Assembly (NCBI GenBank): GCA_963842295.1
Contig: CAWJFY010000011.1
Location: 279,196-343,195, forward strand
Reading direction: 5' to 3'
Origin: JAJNBA01 sp963842295
Lineage (GTDB): Bacteria; Actinomycetota; UBA4738; HRBIN12
Length of the DNA stretch: 64,000 nt
The notes beneath the pieces are model-generated. The model did not search any database, was not told where the DNA came from, and worked only from the letters and a program-made list of their open reading frames with translations. The position numbers and the translations under genes are program-made. Shown piece after piece: positions 1 to 9,438 of this stretch. Numbering within the stretch: position 1 is the first letter of the stretch; the number at the start of each line of letters is the position of its first letter.

Positions 1-2
1 TC

Positions 3-1082
3 GACGGCGAACCCGTCACGCCGCCGGGACTCCAGATCGCCACCGTGTCCGACGTCGACGACGACGTCCTGTTCTCGGCGAACGAGGACCCCACGGAGCT
101 GCACGTGTGGCGTGGCGCGGGCGGCGAGGTGGAGGCGCTCGAACGACTCACGACCGAACCCGGCGTGCACCTCGCATCCCGCGCCGCCGACGTCACCGTG
201 ATCGTCTCGGAGCTGCTGGACCCATCGCTTCGGCGAGTTCGCGTCCTCCGCGCCGGCGAGCCGGTCGCGGAGATCCGCTCACTCGCCGAAGATCCCGTCA
301 TCGAATCTCGCCCGACATTCGGAGTCGTTGGCGATCGAGACATCCGCGTCGCGCTCTTCACACCCGAAGGTGCCGAACCGGATGCACCACTCCCGGTGAT
401 CGTGGATCCGTACGGAGGCCCCCACTTCTCCCGGGTGATCAAGGCCCATCGGGCGCTGCTCGAGCCGCAGTGGCTCGCCGATCAGGGATTCGCGATCCTC
501 GTCGCCGACGGGCGAGGCACTCCCGGGCGCGGCATCGCATGGGAGCACGCGGTCTACCGCGATCTCGCCGGCCCCGTGCTGGAGGACCAGGTCGACGCTC
601 TTCACGCGGCCGCTGAGCGCTTCGGATTCCTCGACCTGGACAAGGTCGGCATCCGAGGATGGTCCTTCGGCGGCTACCTCGCCGCGCTGGCGGTCCTCCG
701 CCGGCCGGATGTCTTCCACGCCGCGGTGGCCGGCGCACCGGATGCGGAGCAGGTCCTTTACGACACCGCCTACACCGAGCGGTACCTCGGGCTCCCGCAG
801 GAGGAGCCGGAGGTGTATCGGACGAACTCGCTGATCGGCGATGCGCCCAACCTCCGCAGGCCGCTCCTCCTGATCCACGGGCTCGCGGACGACAACGTCT
901 TCGTCGCGAACACCCTCCGGCTCTCTCGAGCGCTCACCGAGGCCGGCCGTCTCCACTCGGTCGTGCCACTGTCCGGCGTGACGCACATGACGACGCAGGA
1001 GTCCGTGGCGGAGAACCTGCTGCTGCTTCAGGTCCGCTTCCTCCGGCAGGCGCTGGGCCTCGGCGATCCGTTCGACGGCTGA
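3..1082 (+). CDS. S9-family (prolyl oligopeptidase/DPP-IV-like) peptidase, C-terminal part
   Basis: The reading frame is open to the left edge, so the N-terminal beta-propeller is mostly outside the window. What remains ends in an alpha/beta-hydrolase domain of an S9 serine peptidase. The nucleophile motif GWSFGGY has its Ser codon at 663-665. The acid lies in LADDNVF and the His in GVTHMT near the end, in the expected order. Such enzymes cleave short peptides after the propeller filters substrates. The stop is 37 bases before aspartate kinase, which has its own -10-like box, so they need not share a transcript. An internal GTG at 45 could be mistaken for the start. Confidence 0.88.
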   Translation, partial: DGEPVTPPGLQIATVSDVDDDVLFSANEDPTELHVWRGAGGEVEALERLTTEPGVHLASRAADVTVIVSELLDPSLRRVRVLRAGEPVAEIRSLAEDPVIESRPTFGVVGDRDIRVALFTPEGAEPDAPLPVIVDPYGGPHFSRVIKAHRALLEPQWLADQGFAILVADGRGTPGRGIAWEHAVYRDLAGPVLEDQVDALHAAAERFGFLDLDKVGIRGWSFGGYLAALAVLRRPDVFHAAVAGAPDAEQVLYDTAYTERYLGLPQEEPEVYRTNSLIGDAPNLRRPLLLIHGLADDNVFVANTLRLSRALTEAGRLHSVVPLSGVTHMTTQESVAENLLLLQVRFLRQALGLGDPFDG

Positions 1083-1105
1083 ACGGACCGCCTCGAGCGC
1101 ACTGC

Positions 1106-1111
1106 TACGCT
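1106..1111 (+). promoter_or_regulatory. TANNNT -10-like box for a leaderless ask transcript
   Basis: TACGCT ends 8 bases before the ATG of aspartate kinase, and no ribosome binding site lies between. The spacing fits transcription starting at or near the start codon. I see no good -35. Confidence 0.4.
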
Positions 1112-1119
1112 CGACCGAG

Positions 1120-2358
1120 ATGCCCATCATCGTGCAGAAGTACGGCGGAACCTCCGTCGACGGCGTCGAGAGACTCCGGGTGGTGGCCGACCGCGTCGTC
1201 CGTGCTCGCGATGCGGGCAACGACGTGATCGTCGTGGTCTCGGCGATGGGGCAGACCACCGACGATCTCGCGCGGATGGCGAAGGACATCGCGCCCGACC
1301 CGGACCCGCGCGAGATGGACATGCTGCTCACGGCGGGCGAGCGGATCGCCATGGCGTTGCTCGGGATCGCGATCAACGAGCGGGGCTGCCGCGCCGCCAG
1401 CTACACGGGCTCGCAGGCCGGCATCATCACCGACACCGCGCACGGCCAGGCCAAGATCATCGAGATCCGGCCCAAGCGGATCCTCGAGGCCCTCGATGCC
1501 GGGAACGTCGTGATCATCGCGGGTTTCCAGGGCTTGTCCTCCGCGTACGAGATCACGACGCTGGGTCGCGGGGGGTCGGACCTCACCGCGGTCGCGATGT
1601 CGGCTGCGGTCGGCGCGGAGATCTGCGAGATCTATACGGATGTGGGCGGCGTGATGACCGCCGATCCCCGGCTGGTGCCTGATGCCCGTCTGATCGAACA
1701 GATCGGCTACGACGACATGCTGGAGCTCGCCGCGGCCGGGGCCAAGGTGCTCCAATCACGCTCCGTGGAGCTCGCCCGGCGCAGCGGTCTCCGGCTGCAC
1801 GTGCGCTCCTCCTTCGATGACGAGGCGCCCGGCACCTGGGTGCAGGAGGTCGATGACCAGATGGAAGACGTACTGATCTCGGGGATCGCGCTTGAGACCG
1901 ACGAGGCGAAGGTGACCTTCGACGGCGTGCCCGACGAGCCCGGCGTCGCCGCCATGCTGTTCAAGGCCGTGGCGAGCGTGGGCGTGAGCGTGGACATGAT
2001 CGTGCAGAACGTGTCGCACGAGGGTGCCACCGACCTGTCCTTCACCGCCCCGATCGCCGACGTAGCCAGCCTCGAGGCAGCCGTCGGCGGGATCGCGCGA
2101 GAGGTCGGGGCGCGGAGTTGGTCTGTCGATGACGGCGTCGCGAAGGTGTCGCTGGTGGGGGCAGGGATGAAGAGCCAGCCCGGCGTCGCGGCCGATATGT
2201 TCGATGCGCTCGCAGCCGAAGGGATCAACATCGAGATGATCTCCACTTCCCCGATCCGGATCTCGTGCGTCGTGCGCAAGGCGGATGCGGAGCGGGCACT
2301 CAGGGTGGTCCACGCACGCTTCGGACTAGACGTTCCGGCCCAGATGTCCGATAACTAG
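1120..2358 (+). CDS. ask: Aspartate kinase
   Basis: Phosphorylates aspartate, the first step to lysine, threonine, methionine and diaminopimelate. The 412 residues have the usual single-chain length. The N-terminal kinase motif is KYGGTSVDG, and later GRGGSDLTAVA and YTDVDG-like YTDVGG follow. The C-terminal third (from about residue 250) carries two ACT regulatory domains, with VSHEGATDLSFTAP in the first and INIEMISTSPIRISC in the second. The family often has an internal start giving a separate regulatory beta subunit; I did not identify one. The ATG at 1120 has no Shine-Dalgarno sequence but follows a TANNNT box. asd lies two genes downstream, as in the classic actinobacterial ask-asd pair, here with one extra gene between. 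Confidence 0.97.
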   Translation: MPIIVQKYGGTSVDGVERLRVVADRVVRARDAGNDVIVVVSAMGQTTDDLARMAKDIAPDPDPREMDMLLTAGERIAMALLGIAINERGCRAASYTGSQAGIITDTAHGQAKIIEIRPKRILEALDAGNVVIIAGFQGLSSAYEITTLGRGGSDLTAVAMSAAVGAEICEIYTDVGGVMTADPRLVPDARLIEQIGYDDMLELAAAGAKVLQSRSVELARRSGLRLHVRSSFDDEAPGTWVQEVDDQMEDVLISGIALETDEAKVTFDGVPDEPGVAAMLFKAVASVGVSVDMIVQNVSHEGATDLSFTAPIADVASLEAAVGGIAREVGARSWSVDDGVAKVSLVGAGMKSQPGVAADMFDALAAEGINIEMISTSPIRISCVVRKADAERALRVVHARFGLDVPAQMSDN

Positions 2359-2362
2359 AGGC

Positions 2363-2980
2363 ATGGACCCGTACGCCTCGCTGCCGCCTCCGCCCCCCGG
2401 GGGTCACACCGACGTCGAGGAGGCCGTACCCGAAGGCCCGACGCGTTCCGCAGGCAAGGCGATCGTGGTCGTCGCCGGGCTCGTCATCGCTCTCACGGCG
2501 CTGGTCGCTGCCGGGGTCTGGTGGCTCGGCGGGCCGGGTGTGTGCGACGCCAGCACCGTGGAGTCCGCTCGGTTCGGTTACTGCGTCGCGGCACCCGGCT
2601 GGCAGTTCACGAACGAAGCCACCCAGACCGAGCTCCCGTACGACGAGCTCATCAAGCCGGCAGACGCTTCCACCGTTCGGATCGTCGCGATCCAGCTCCA
2701 GTCCGGGCAGGGACTGGACGAAGTCGTGAAGGCGGCACGCGATGTCGCGACACAAGACGGAGTCGAGGTGGGTGAAGTCGTCGAACGGCACGTCGCGGGA
2801 GTGCCGGCCGCCCAATGGGATTTCGTCCTCGATGCCGGGCAGGTCGAGCAGCAGGTCCGCGAGATCGTGTTCGTCCGTGGCGACGCGGCGTGGCGCATCC
2901 AGCTGTCGGCAGATGCCGCCGGCTTCGACGTTCGCGCGGAAGAGTTCGACGAGATCCTTCGAACCTGGACGTTCCGGTAA
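2363..2980 (+). CDS. Small membrane-anchored protein of unknown function
   Basis: 205 residues, starting 4 bases after ask. A proline-rich cytoplasmic N-terminus (PPPPPGGHTDVEE) is followed by one membrane helix at about residues 33-53 (IVVVAGLVIALTALVAAGVW). The rest, about 150 residues, should lie outside the membrane; it has two nearby cysteines (GVCDAS, GYCVAA) and no motif I recognise. Its position between ask and asd suggests co-transcription with ask, but nothing in the protein points to amino-acid synthesis. Function unknown. Confidence 0.75.
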   Translation: MDPYASLPPPPPGGHTDVEEAVPEGPTRSAGKAIVVVAGLVIALTALVAAGVWWLGGPGVCDASTVESARFGYCVAAPGWQFTNEATQTELPYDELIKPADASTVRIVAIQLQSGQGLDEVVKAARDVATQDGVEVGEVVERHVAGVPAAQWDFVLDAGQVEQQVREIVFVRGDAAWRIQLSADAAGFDVRAEEFDEILRTWTFR

Positions 2981-3009
2981 CCCTGACGCGCTCGGGTGCG
3001 TTCCGCCGG

Positions 3010-3015
3010 TAGGGT
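3010..3015 (+). promoter_or_regulatory. TANNNT -10-like box for asd
   Basis: TAGGGT ends 6 bases before the asd ATG, with no ribosome binding site between. Fits a leaderless transcript start of its own for asd. Confidence 0.38.
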
Positions 3016-3021
3016 GACTCC

Positions 3022-4056
3022 ATGGGTCTGAAGGTCGCCGTCGTGGGCGCCACGGGCGCGGTGGGCACCGAGATGCTGCGCATCTTGGAAGCGCGCGCGT
3101 TCCCCGTCGACGAATTGGTGCCGTTGGCATCACGCCGGTCCTCTGGCCGGACGATCTCGTTCGGCGGCCGAGACGTCACGTTGCGAGAGCTCACGGTCGA
3201 GGCGCTCCGCGGCGTCGACCTCTCCCTCTCGGCGGTCGGCGCATCGGTCGCGCGAGGCTTCGCGCGGGAGGCCGCGAACGCTGGGACCGTGTGCATCGAC
3301 AAGTCATCTGCGTTCCGGATGGACCCGGATGTGCCGCTCGTGGTGCCCGAGGTGAATCCGGAAGCGTTGGACGGATCGCCGCGGATCATCGCGGTGCCCA
3401 ACTGCACCACGATCATCGCGATGATGGCGCTCGCTCCGTTGCATCGGGCGGCCGGTCTTCGTTCGATCGTGCTGTCGTCGTACCAAGCGGTGTCGGGCGC
3501 GGGACGTGACGGAACGCGCGAGCTCGCCGAGCAGATCGAGAAGCTGCACGATCGGGTCGACGAGCTCGGTCATCCGAACCTCGACGCCTTACCGGCCGGC
3601 GACGTGTTCGGCAAGACGATGGCGTTCAACGTTCTTCCGAAGGTCGATGCGTTCGCCGACGACGGTTCCACCGGCGAAGAGATCAAGACGGTCCAGGAAT
3701 CGAGGAAGATCCTGGGCATCCCGGACCTCGACGTGGCGGCGACGTGTGTGCGCGTCCCGGTGCCGGTCGGTCATTCCGTGTCGCTCCTCGCCCGTTTCTC
3801 TCGGTCGATCACGCCCGAGGAGGCGCGGGCGCTGCTGTCGGACGCGCCCGGTGTCGAGCTCCGTGACGATCCGGCGAGCGGCGTGTATCCGTCGCCGTTG
3901 GAAGCCGCGGGGCGCGATGAGGTGCTGGTCGGGCGCATCCGCCAGGCGCCGGGCCACGATGATTCGCTTCTGCTCTTCGCGTGCGGCGACAACCTCCGGA
4001 AGGGCGCGGCCCTGAACGGGATCCAGATCGCAGAGCGCCTGTTCTCCACCACCTGA
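3022..4056 (+). CDS. asd: Aspartate-semialdehyde dehydrogenase
   Basis: Reduces aspartyl phosphate with NADPH to aspartate semialdehyde, the branch point for lysine/diaminopimelate and threonine/methionine. 344 residues, normal length. The N-terminal dinucleotide site is GATGAVGTEML. The catalytic cysteine is in VPNCTTI, and the substrate-binding region contains SSYQAVSGAG and later RVPVPVGHS with the active-site His. A TAGGGT box 6 bases before the ATG may give it its own leaderless transcript in addition to read-through from ask. Confidence 0.97.
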   Translation: MGLKVAVVGATGAVGTEMLRILEARAFPVDELVPLASRRSSGRTISFGGRDVTLRELTVEALRGVDLSLSAVGASVARGFAREAANAGTVCIDKSSAFRMDPDVPLVVPEVNPEALDGSPRIIAVPNCTTIIAMMALAPLHRAAGLRSIVLSSYQAVSGAGRDGTRELAEQIEKLHDRVDELGHPNLDALPAGDVFGKTMAFNVLPKVDAFADDGSTGEEIKTVQESRKILGIPDLDVAATCVRVPVPVGHSVSLLARFSRSITPEEARALLSDAPGVELRDDPASGVYPSPLEAAGRDEVLVGRIRQAPGHDDSLLLFACGDNLRKGAALNGIQIAERLFSTT

Positions 4057-4443
4057 CCACCCCTCCTGGGCTCGCACATCCAGCGGTAGTCCTCTCGGCC
4101 GAGGTACGCAGGACAAGCGTTGTCTTCTCCGGCATGTGGAAAACGGCGAATCGACGCTCGAAGGAACGGGAGTGAACTTTCGGGGTTTCTCTCTCGGATA
4201 GGGTAAAAGACCTAATGCATTGGTTGAGCACTTCCTGTTATCGTCTGCCGCACTGCGACTTTTGCCGTGGCCCATCTGGGGGTATCGGAATCCCCTAGAT
4301 GGGGGTGACGGACACCCTCTGGTCGAGGTCCTTTCTTTGCCGGCGTAGGAGTCTCGTGGCAGCCGTATCGGACCGATCCGTTCCACAACGCTCCTGACCG
4401 CATCCGGCGACCGCACCCCGTTGGCGATTCGGGCCGGGCTGAG
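4057..4443 (+). other. Intergenic region before the polysaccharide locus, with an inverted repeat
   Basis: 387 bases without a gene. The composition drops between about 4180 and 4260 (runs such as taaaagacctaatgcatt), as expected of a regulatory region, but I could not place a convincing -35/-10 pair. At 4271-4303 there is an inverted repeat: CCCATCT pairs with AGATGGG and an inner GGGG with CCCC around a 9-10 base loop. It could be an operator or an RNA hairpin in the leader of the locus. Confidence 0.5.
4271..4303. repeat. Inverted repeat upstream of the CapD-type gene
   Basis: Arms CCCATCT (4271-4277) and AGATGGG (4297-4303) are perfect complements, with an inner GGGG/CCCC pairing separated from the outer stem by one unpaired T (4296). 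A looser relative (TCTGGGG ... CCCCTCTAGG) lies at about 7265-7294, before the PhyH gene. Confidence 0.5.
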
Positions 4444-6364
4444 ATGGCGAACCCCGCAAGCAAGAAAGCACAGGCAGGATTCGGATCAAGGTCGCGACCG
4501 ATCTGGCGATCTGGACCGTAGCCTGCATCTTGGCCTTCCCGCTCCGGGCCCCCTTCGGATGGATCGAGCTGATCCCCGTGATCGGGGGGTATGCACTGGT
4601 CGGCGTCTTCGTCAAGCTTCCATTGATCCTGAGATTCCGACTTCATCGGCCGGTCTGGCGGCACGTGACGGTCGAGGATGCACGGGGACTTGCGCTCGTC
4701 GTAGCCGTGGGCTCGGGGGCGATGTTCGTGATCGGCCTCGCGTGGCATGGAGCGGGGATTCCCTTCCCTCGAACGGTTCCCATCATCGAGGGCGTATTGG
4801 CGTTGCTCGGCATGGCTGGGGTACGCATATCGGCCCGCATGTGGGAGGCTCGGAAGGACCGGGCTCGGGCTCCGGCTCTGGAGGGAACCCTCCGGAGGGT
4901 CCTCCTCGTCGGGGCAGGCGAGGCAGGCACTCACATCGGCTGGGAGATCCGGCGTCGGCCTGCCTCAGGTCTTGTCGCCGTGGGCTTCGTGGACGACTAC
5001 GCCGGCCAAGGCGCACCGAAGTGTTGCCGGGACTCAGATACTGGGTCGGATCGAAGACCTCCCTCGTGTGGTCCGTGAACACCGGATCGATGAGGTCTTC
5101 ATCACGATGCCTTCGGCGGGTGGGCGAGAGACACGAAGGATCGCCGAACTCGCCAGGAGCGCAAAGAGTCGAGTGTCGGATCCTTCCGGGGATCACCCAG
5201 GTTCTGTCGGGAGATGCGACGCTTGCTGGTGTCCGCCCGGTGCAGGTGGAGGACCTCCTGCGACGGGAGCCGATCGAGCTCGACCTGCCGGCCTCCTACA
5301 TCGACGGCCGCACCATCTTGGTGACGGGTGCCGGCGGATCGATCGGCTCGGAGCTCGTCCGACAGACAGCGCTCCTCGAGCCGGCCAACATCATCCTGTT
5401 CGGTCACGGCGAGACCGCGCTCCACCGGATCCATGAGGAACTTCTCTTCTCGATGCCCGAACAGCGCACCACCGTTGTCATCGGGGATGTGCGGGACCGG
5501 GCGAAGATCGATCACGTCATGCGCACGTTCCAGCCTTCGGTCGTCTTCCACGCGGCTGCTCACAAGCATGTCCCCCTCATGGAGGCTGATCCGGATGAGG
5601 CCGTGCTCAACAACGTCGGCGGGACGAGGAACCTTGCGTCGGCAGCGCTTGAAGCGGGAGTCGAACGCTTCGTGAATGTCTCGACGGACAAGGCGGTGCG
5701 ACCCACGTCGATGCTTGGAGCCACCAAGTCGCTCGCCGAACTGGTCGTTCGCACGGTCGCGGGCGAAGCCGATGAGGGCCAGAGCTTCGTCTCGGTGCGG
5801 TTCGGCAACGTCCTCGGGAGCAGAGGGTCGGTCGTGGAAGCGTTCCAGGAGCAGATCCGACGGGGTGGCCCGGTTCGGCTCACCGACCCCGAGATGTCCC
5901 GCTACTTCATGACGATCCGCGAGGCCAGTCAACTCGTCGTCCAGTCGGGGGCACTTGGGCGGGAACGGGGCGGTGTACGTGCTCGATATGGGTACGCCCG
6001 TTCGGATCGTGGATCTGGCCCGCGACATGATCCACCTTGCCGGGATGGACGAAGACGAGATCCAGATCGTCTTCACGGGGAGACGTCCTGGAGAGAAACT
6101 CCACGAGGAGCTGTTCGGGGATGAAGAGACACATGAAGGCCACGAGTTGCTCAAGGGATCTCGGTTGCGCACCGCGAGCAGTCGGTCGACAAGTGGACAC
6201 GGGTCAACATCGATCGGCTTGTCGCAGCGGCGGAACGACGCGATTGGCCGGAGCTGGATCGGTACCTTGAGGTCCTCCTCCCCGGATTCGGGCCGATGGG
6301 AACCGCGCCGTCGGTTGTTCCGGAAGACGTTCTGATGTTGCGTGCTCTCCAGGAGACGTCATGA
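4444..6364 (+). pseudogene. CapD/WbpM-type membrane NDP-sugar 4,6-dehydratase/epimerase, frameshifted
   Basis: One gene read in several frames. In order: four membrane helices (about 4500-4840), a nucleotide-binding domain with LLVGAGEAGTH, then an extended short-chain dehydrogenase domain with VTGAGGSIGSELV, AAAHKHVPLMEAD and LGATK. Family members make keto-deoxy UDP-sugars for surface glycans at the inner membrane. The frame changes near 4475, 5021, 5031, about 5170, about 5957 and 6137-6150. At 5021 and 5031 restoring one G each, and at 5957 removing one G, rejoins family-like protein. The last frame ends in TGA overlapping the next ATG (ATGA at 6361-6364), normal for an intact operon. I therefore think sequence errors at homopolymers are more likely than a dead gene, but decay cannot be excluded. 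Confidence 0.85.
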
Positions 6365-7122
6365 CGCGATATGGCGAGTACGACCGTGCAGCGATGATCC
6401 GGACGGCTCGCCACCCATTCGCATTCGATCGGATCAAACGGATCATCGACACAGTGTCGGCCGCCGTCGGACTCATCGTGCTGGCGCCGGTGATGGTGGC
6501 GGTCGCGATCGGGGTTCGTGTGACGATGGGTGGCCCGATCTTCTTCAAGCAGGAGCGGGTGGGTCGTCATGGACGCCGGTTCGTGATCTTGAAGTTCCGC
6601 ACGCTCGTGATGGACGAAGCTCGATGCTGCGGGAACCCTCGAGTCTGCGAGGGTTTACAGACCCCGTCGGAGAGTGTTGTCGGTCCGTTCGCTCGGTTTC
6701 TCCGCAGGTCAGGCTTTGACGAGATCCCTCAGCTCCTGGCTGTCTTGCGGGGTGACATGAGCCTCATCGGCCCCCGGCCGCTCCTCGTGAGATACATCCC
6801 ACGGTACACGTGGGAGCAGGCGCGGCGTCACGAAGTCCTGCCTGGAATCACCGGGTGGGCTCAGGTCAACGGGCGAACCGACCTTGCTTGGGAGGATCGC
6901 TTGGCCCTCGACGTCTATTACGTGGACCATAGGTCTCTCGCCCTCGACGCGACGATCGCTTGGCGGACCATCGCGGCGATCTGGCACGGTCAGGGGTTCA
7001 GCCAGGAGGGGAGTGGAACGGGTCCGGAATTCCTCGGCCAGGGGATCCCCCCCGACCTCTGCCCCGTGACCCTCGAATCTGCGGCGGTTCAGTCGCGCCC
7101 GGGACTCGGGATGCTCCCCTAG
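6361..7122 (+). CDS. Polyprenyl-phosphate sugar-1-phosphate transferase (initiating glycosyltransferase)
   Basis: Transfers a sugar phosphate from a UDP-sugar to undecaprenyl phosphate, the first membrane step of exopolysaccharide assembly. 253 residues, the short form with one N-terminal membrane segment (about 33-55, SAAVGLIVLAPVMVAVAI), then the signature KQERVGRHGRRF, KFRT, DEIPQLLAVLRGDMSLIGPR and PGITGWAQVNGR. Residues around 81-98 (EARCCGNPRVCEGLQTP) do not resemble the family and could hide a pair of compensating shifts. The start overlaps the dehydratase stop by four bases. Part of its 3' end is repeated in decayed form at 11147-11280. Confidence 0.92.
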   Translation: MTRYGEYDRAAMIRTARHPFAFDRIKRIIDTVSAAVGLIVLAPVMVAVAIGVRVTMGGPIFFKQERVGRHGRRFVILKFRTLVMDEARCCGNPRVCEGLQTPSESVVGPFARFLRRSGFDEIPQLLAVLRGDMSLIGPRPLLVRYIPRYTWEQARRHEVLPGITGWAQVNGRTDLAWEDRLALDVYYVDHRSLALDATIAWRTIAAIWHGQGFSQEGSGTGPEFLGQGIPPDLCPVTLESAAVQSRPGLGMLP

Positions 7123-7387
7123 ATGGTCACCCCTCCCTCCAGAAGAGAGCGCTGATCCTCCCAGTCGAGAAACCATGGCCATGATGCGTCACTGTCCATC
7201 AAGGGCATGCGTGGTCAGAGGAAGTTCGTGCGGCCCTGCGGCTTGCTATGAGTCGTGCCTTCCCTTCTGGGGGGGTTGGGGTAGACCCCTCTAGGCGGAC
7301 AGTCGCGACATCCCAAACTGTAGGCTTGGTCAGCGGGAAGCAATCGGATCACGCTCGTCGAACCAAATGCTAGAGAGGTCCCAGCTG

Positions 7388-8296
7388 ATGGCCCGACGGC
7401 AAGACATCGAGGCGCTCCTTCCGACAGATGAAGATGTCGCGCTGTACCGCGAACGCGGATTCCACGTGTCCGGGAAGGTCTTGGCGGATCAGGTGATCGA
7501 CGAGGCAGCCCGCGGTGCGGAGCGTCATTTCGCCGGCGAACGCGACTTCAGCCTGCCGGTCGACAGTGGTTTCGGGGACTGGAAGCCGGGCGATCCAGAA
7601 GCGATTCGGAACTCCGAGTTCGTGGCCCTCCAAAATGTCCAGATCCGTTCGCTCGTCCTACAACCCATCATCGGTGCGATCGCCGCCCGCCTCGCCGGTA
7701 CCGACACGATCCGACTGTGGGACGACCAGCTGGTCTGGAAGCCGCCGTCCCCTGAGGTGGGCGACGGTCCTGTGGTCGGCTGGCACACAGACCGAGCGTA
7801 CTGGATGACATGTACGTCGGAAGAGATGCTCACGGCATGGATCCCCTTTCACGATTGCCCTACAGAGATGGGGCCTGTCATCTACATCGAGGGGAGCCAC
7901 CGATGGCCGGAAACCGAGGACATGCGCACGTTCAACGCTCAAAGTCTCGAGGGGCTGGAGCGGCGCTTCATCGACAAGGGCACCGGCTCGCTGAAGCGAG
8001 TCATACCTTTGCACAAAGGTGAGATGAGCTTCCATCACAGCCGGCTGATCCACGGCAGCGACGTCAACCGGGGAGCATTCCCTCGCCTATCGCTCGCTCT
8101 ACACATGCAGGACAAGTCGAATCGATGGCGACCGTACGTGAACGAGCAAGGCGTTCCGTGGGAGATAACGAACGATCGGTTGGCCCGGAAAGACCCTGAC
8201 GGCTCGCCCGACTACACTGATCCGGCTGTCTTTCCGATCATGTGGTCCGACGTGTCCCTCAAGAGTCACTCCGCGGATGAACCCGCCCGAAACTGA
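7388..8296 (+). CDS. Phytanoyl-CoA dioxygenase (PhyH) family oxygenase
   Basis: Probable Fe(II)/2-oxoglutarate-dependent hydroxylase. 302 residues from ATG 7388, chosen because GAGAGG lies about 8 bases upstream; an in-frame ATG at 7367 would add 7 residues and lacks such a site. The iron ligands are visible: His and Asp in GWHTDRAYW and the distal His in SRLIHGSDVNRG, followed by an Arg (PRLSLALHMQ) that could bind 2-oxoglutarate. In a glycan locus it could modify a sugar or a lipid carrier, but the substrate cannot be read from sequence. It lies 265 bases after the sugar transferase and 14 before the next gene. Confidence 0.88.
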   Translation: MARRQDIEALLPTDEDVALYRERGFHVSGKVLADQVIDEAARGAERHFAGERDFSLPVDSGFGDWKPGDPEAIRNSEFVALQNVQIRSLVLQPIIGAIAARLAGTDTIRLWDDQLVWKPPSPEVGDGPVVGWHTDRAYWMTCTSEEMLTAWIPFHDCPTEMGPVIYIEGSHRWPETEDMRTFNAQSLEGLERRFIDKGTGSLKRVIPLHKGEMSFHHSRLIHGSDVNRGAFPRLSLALHMQDKSNRWRPYVNEQGVPWEITNDRLARKDPDGSPDYTDPAVFPIMWSDVSLKSHSADEPARN

Positions 8297-8310
8297 GGCG
8301 TCAAGGGCTG

Positions 8311-9438
8311 ATGTCGAGAGACGTCGAGCTGATCAGGAGTGACGATCCCGCGTGGGACGATCGCCTGGAGGCCGTAGCCGATGATGTCTACCATCGGGCT
8401 GGCTACCATCGGTTCACAGAACAGACTGAACAAGCCACTGCGTTCCTCGCCGTGATCCGCGAGCCGGATGGCCGGCGCGGACTTCTGTGGCCATATCTGC
8501 TTCGTCCGGTGGCGGATGTTCCCGCGTTCTCGCAAGCAGAAGGGTTCGACGTCGACTGCGTCTACGGATACCCCGGGCCACTCGCGTGGGGTTGTCAGCC
8601 GAACGACGAGTTCACCAGGAATGGCGCGGATGCGCTGGTTGACCTCTGGCGCGGCCAGGGTGCCGTCACCGCCTTCACCCGATTTCACCCGCTCCTCGAG
8701 AACGCGCGTTGGGGGGCTGGCCTGCCGGCTCAGGGCCCCGATGCAAGCGAATCGATCCTTGAGATCGGCGAGACCGTCGCCATCGATCTCCGCCAGGATG
8801 ACCTCGCTGCCGTCGCCGCATACAGTAAGACGCTCCGCCAGGAGATCGCGAGGGCCCGTCGAGCCGGCATGATGACGCGACTCGACGACGACTGGTCGGC
8901 CCTCGACGCATTCGCGGAGCTCTATCGGGCAACCATGATCCGGACCCACGCCGCGGCCACCTACTTCTTCTCGATCGACGACTTCCGCAACCTCAAGGCT
9001 GCGCTCGGCGCCGAGCTCCACCTCTTGGTCACCGAGCTCGACGGCAGGATCGTGGCTGCCGGCCTGTTCACCGAGCACCGCGGCATCGTCCAGGCACACC
9101 TCGTCGGAACCGATGACGAATTCCGAGAATGGTCCCCTCTCAAGCTCCTGCTCGACGACGTCCGCCGATGGGCGAGCGAACGCGGCAACGACCTCCTGCA
9201 TCTGGGCGGGGGTCGGGGCGGCCGAGATGATTCGCTACTTGCGTTCAAGCGTCGCTTCTCCCCCCAGAGCCACCGTTTCTCGGTTGGACGGTGGGTCCTC
9301 GACCCAGCGGCATACGCCCACCTGGCGGAGGTATGGAGGAAGCGCGTCAAGACGCTGCGAACGGCGGTGTCGAATCGAGCTACTTCCCCCCTTACCGGTC
9401 CCCGCTGGACGGCGCCGGCGTGGAGTTCCGGGTCGTGA
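8311..9438 (+). CDS. FemAB-like/BioF2-like acyltransferase
   Basis: 375 residues with the two-lobed GNAT-like layout of FemAB-related proteins found in polysaccharide loci. Key stretches are YSKTLRQEIARARRAG (about 171-186, helical lobe), the C-terminal half with LVTELDGRIVAAGLF, and LLHLGGGRGGRDDSLLAFKRRF near 295-316. Relatives transfer an amino acid or acyl group to a glycan or lipid-linked substrate. The last roughly 30 codons overlap the possible N-terminus of the following GNAT gene in another frame, so one of these ends may be misjudged. Function assignment is by family resemblance only. Confidence 0.8.
   Translation: MSRDVELIRSDDPAWDDRLEAVADDVYHRAGYHRFTEQTEQATAFLAVIREPDGRRGLLWPYLLRPVADVPAFSQAEGFDVDCVYGYPGPLAWGCQPNDEFTRNGADALVDLWRGQGAVTAFTRFHPLLENARWGAGLPAQGPDASESILEIGETVAIDLRQDDLAAVAAYSKTLRQEIARARRAGMMTRLDDDWSALDAFAELYRATMIRTHAAATYFFSIDDFRNLKAALGAELHLLVTELDGRIVAAGLFTEHRGIVQAHLVGTDDEFREWSPLKLLLDDVRRWASERGNDLLHLGGGRGGRDDSLLAFKRRFSPQSHRFSVGRWVLDPAAYAHLAEVWRKRVKTLRTAVSNRATSPLTGPRWTAPAWSSGS

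Noticed and set aside
4444..6364. Programmed frameshifting as the cause of the broken CapD-type gene
   Set aside because: There are about six shifts in both directions, with no slippery site plus structure; no known system uses that many.
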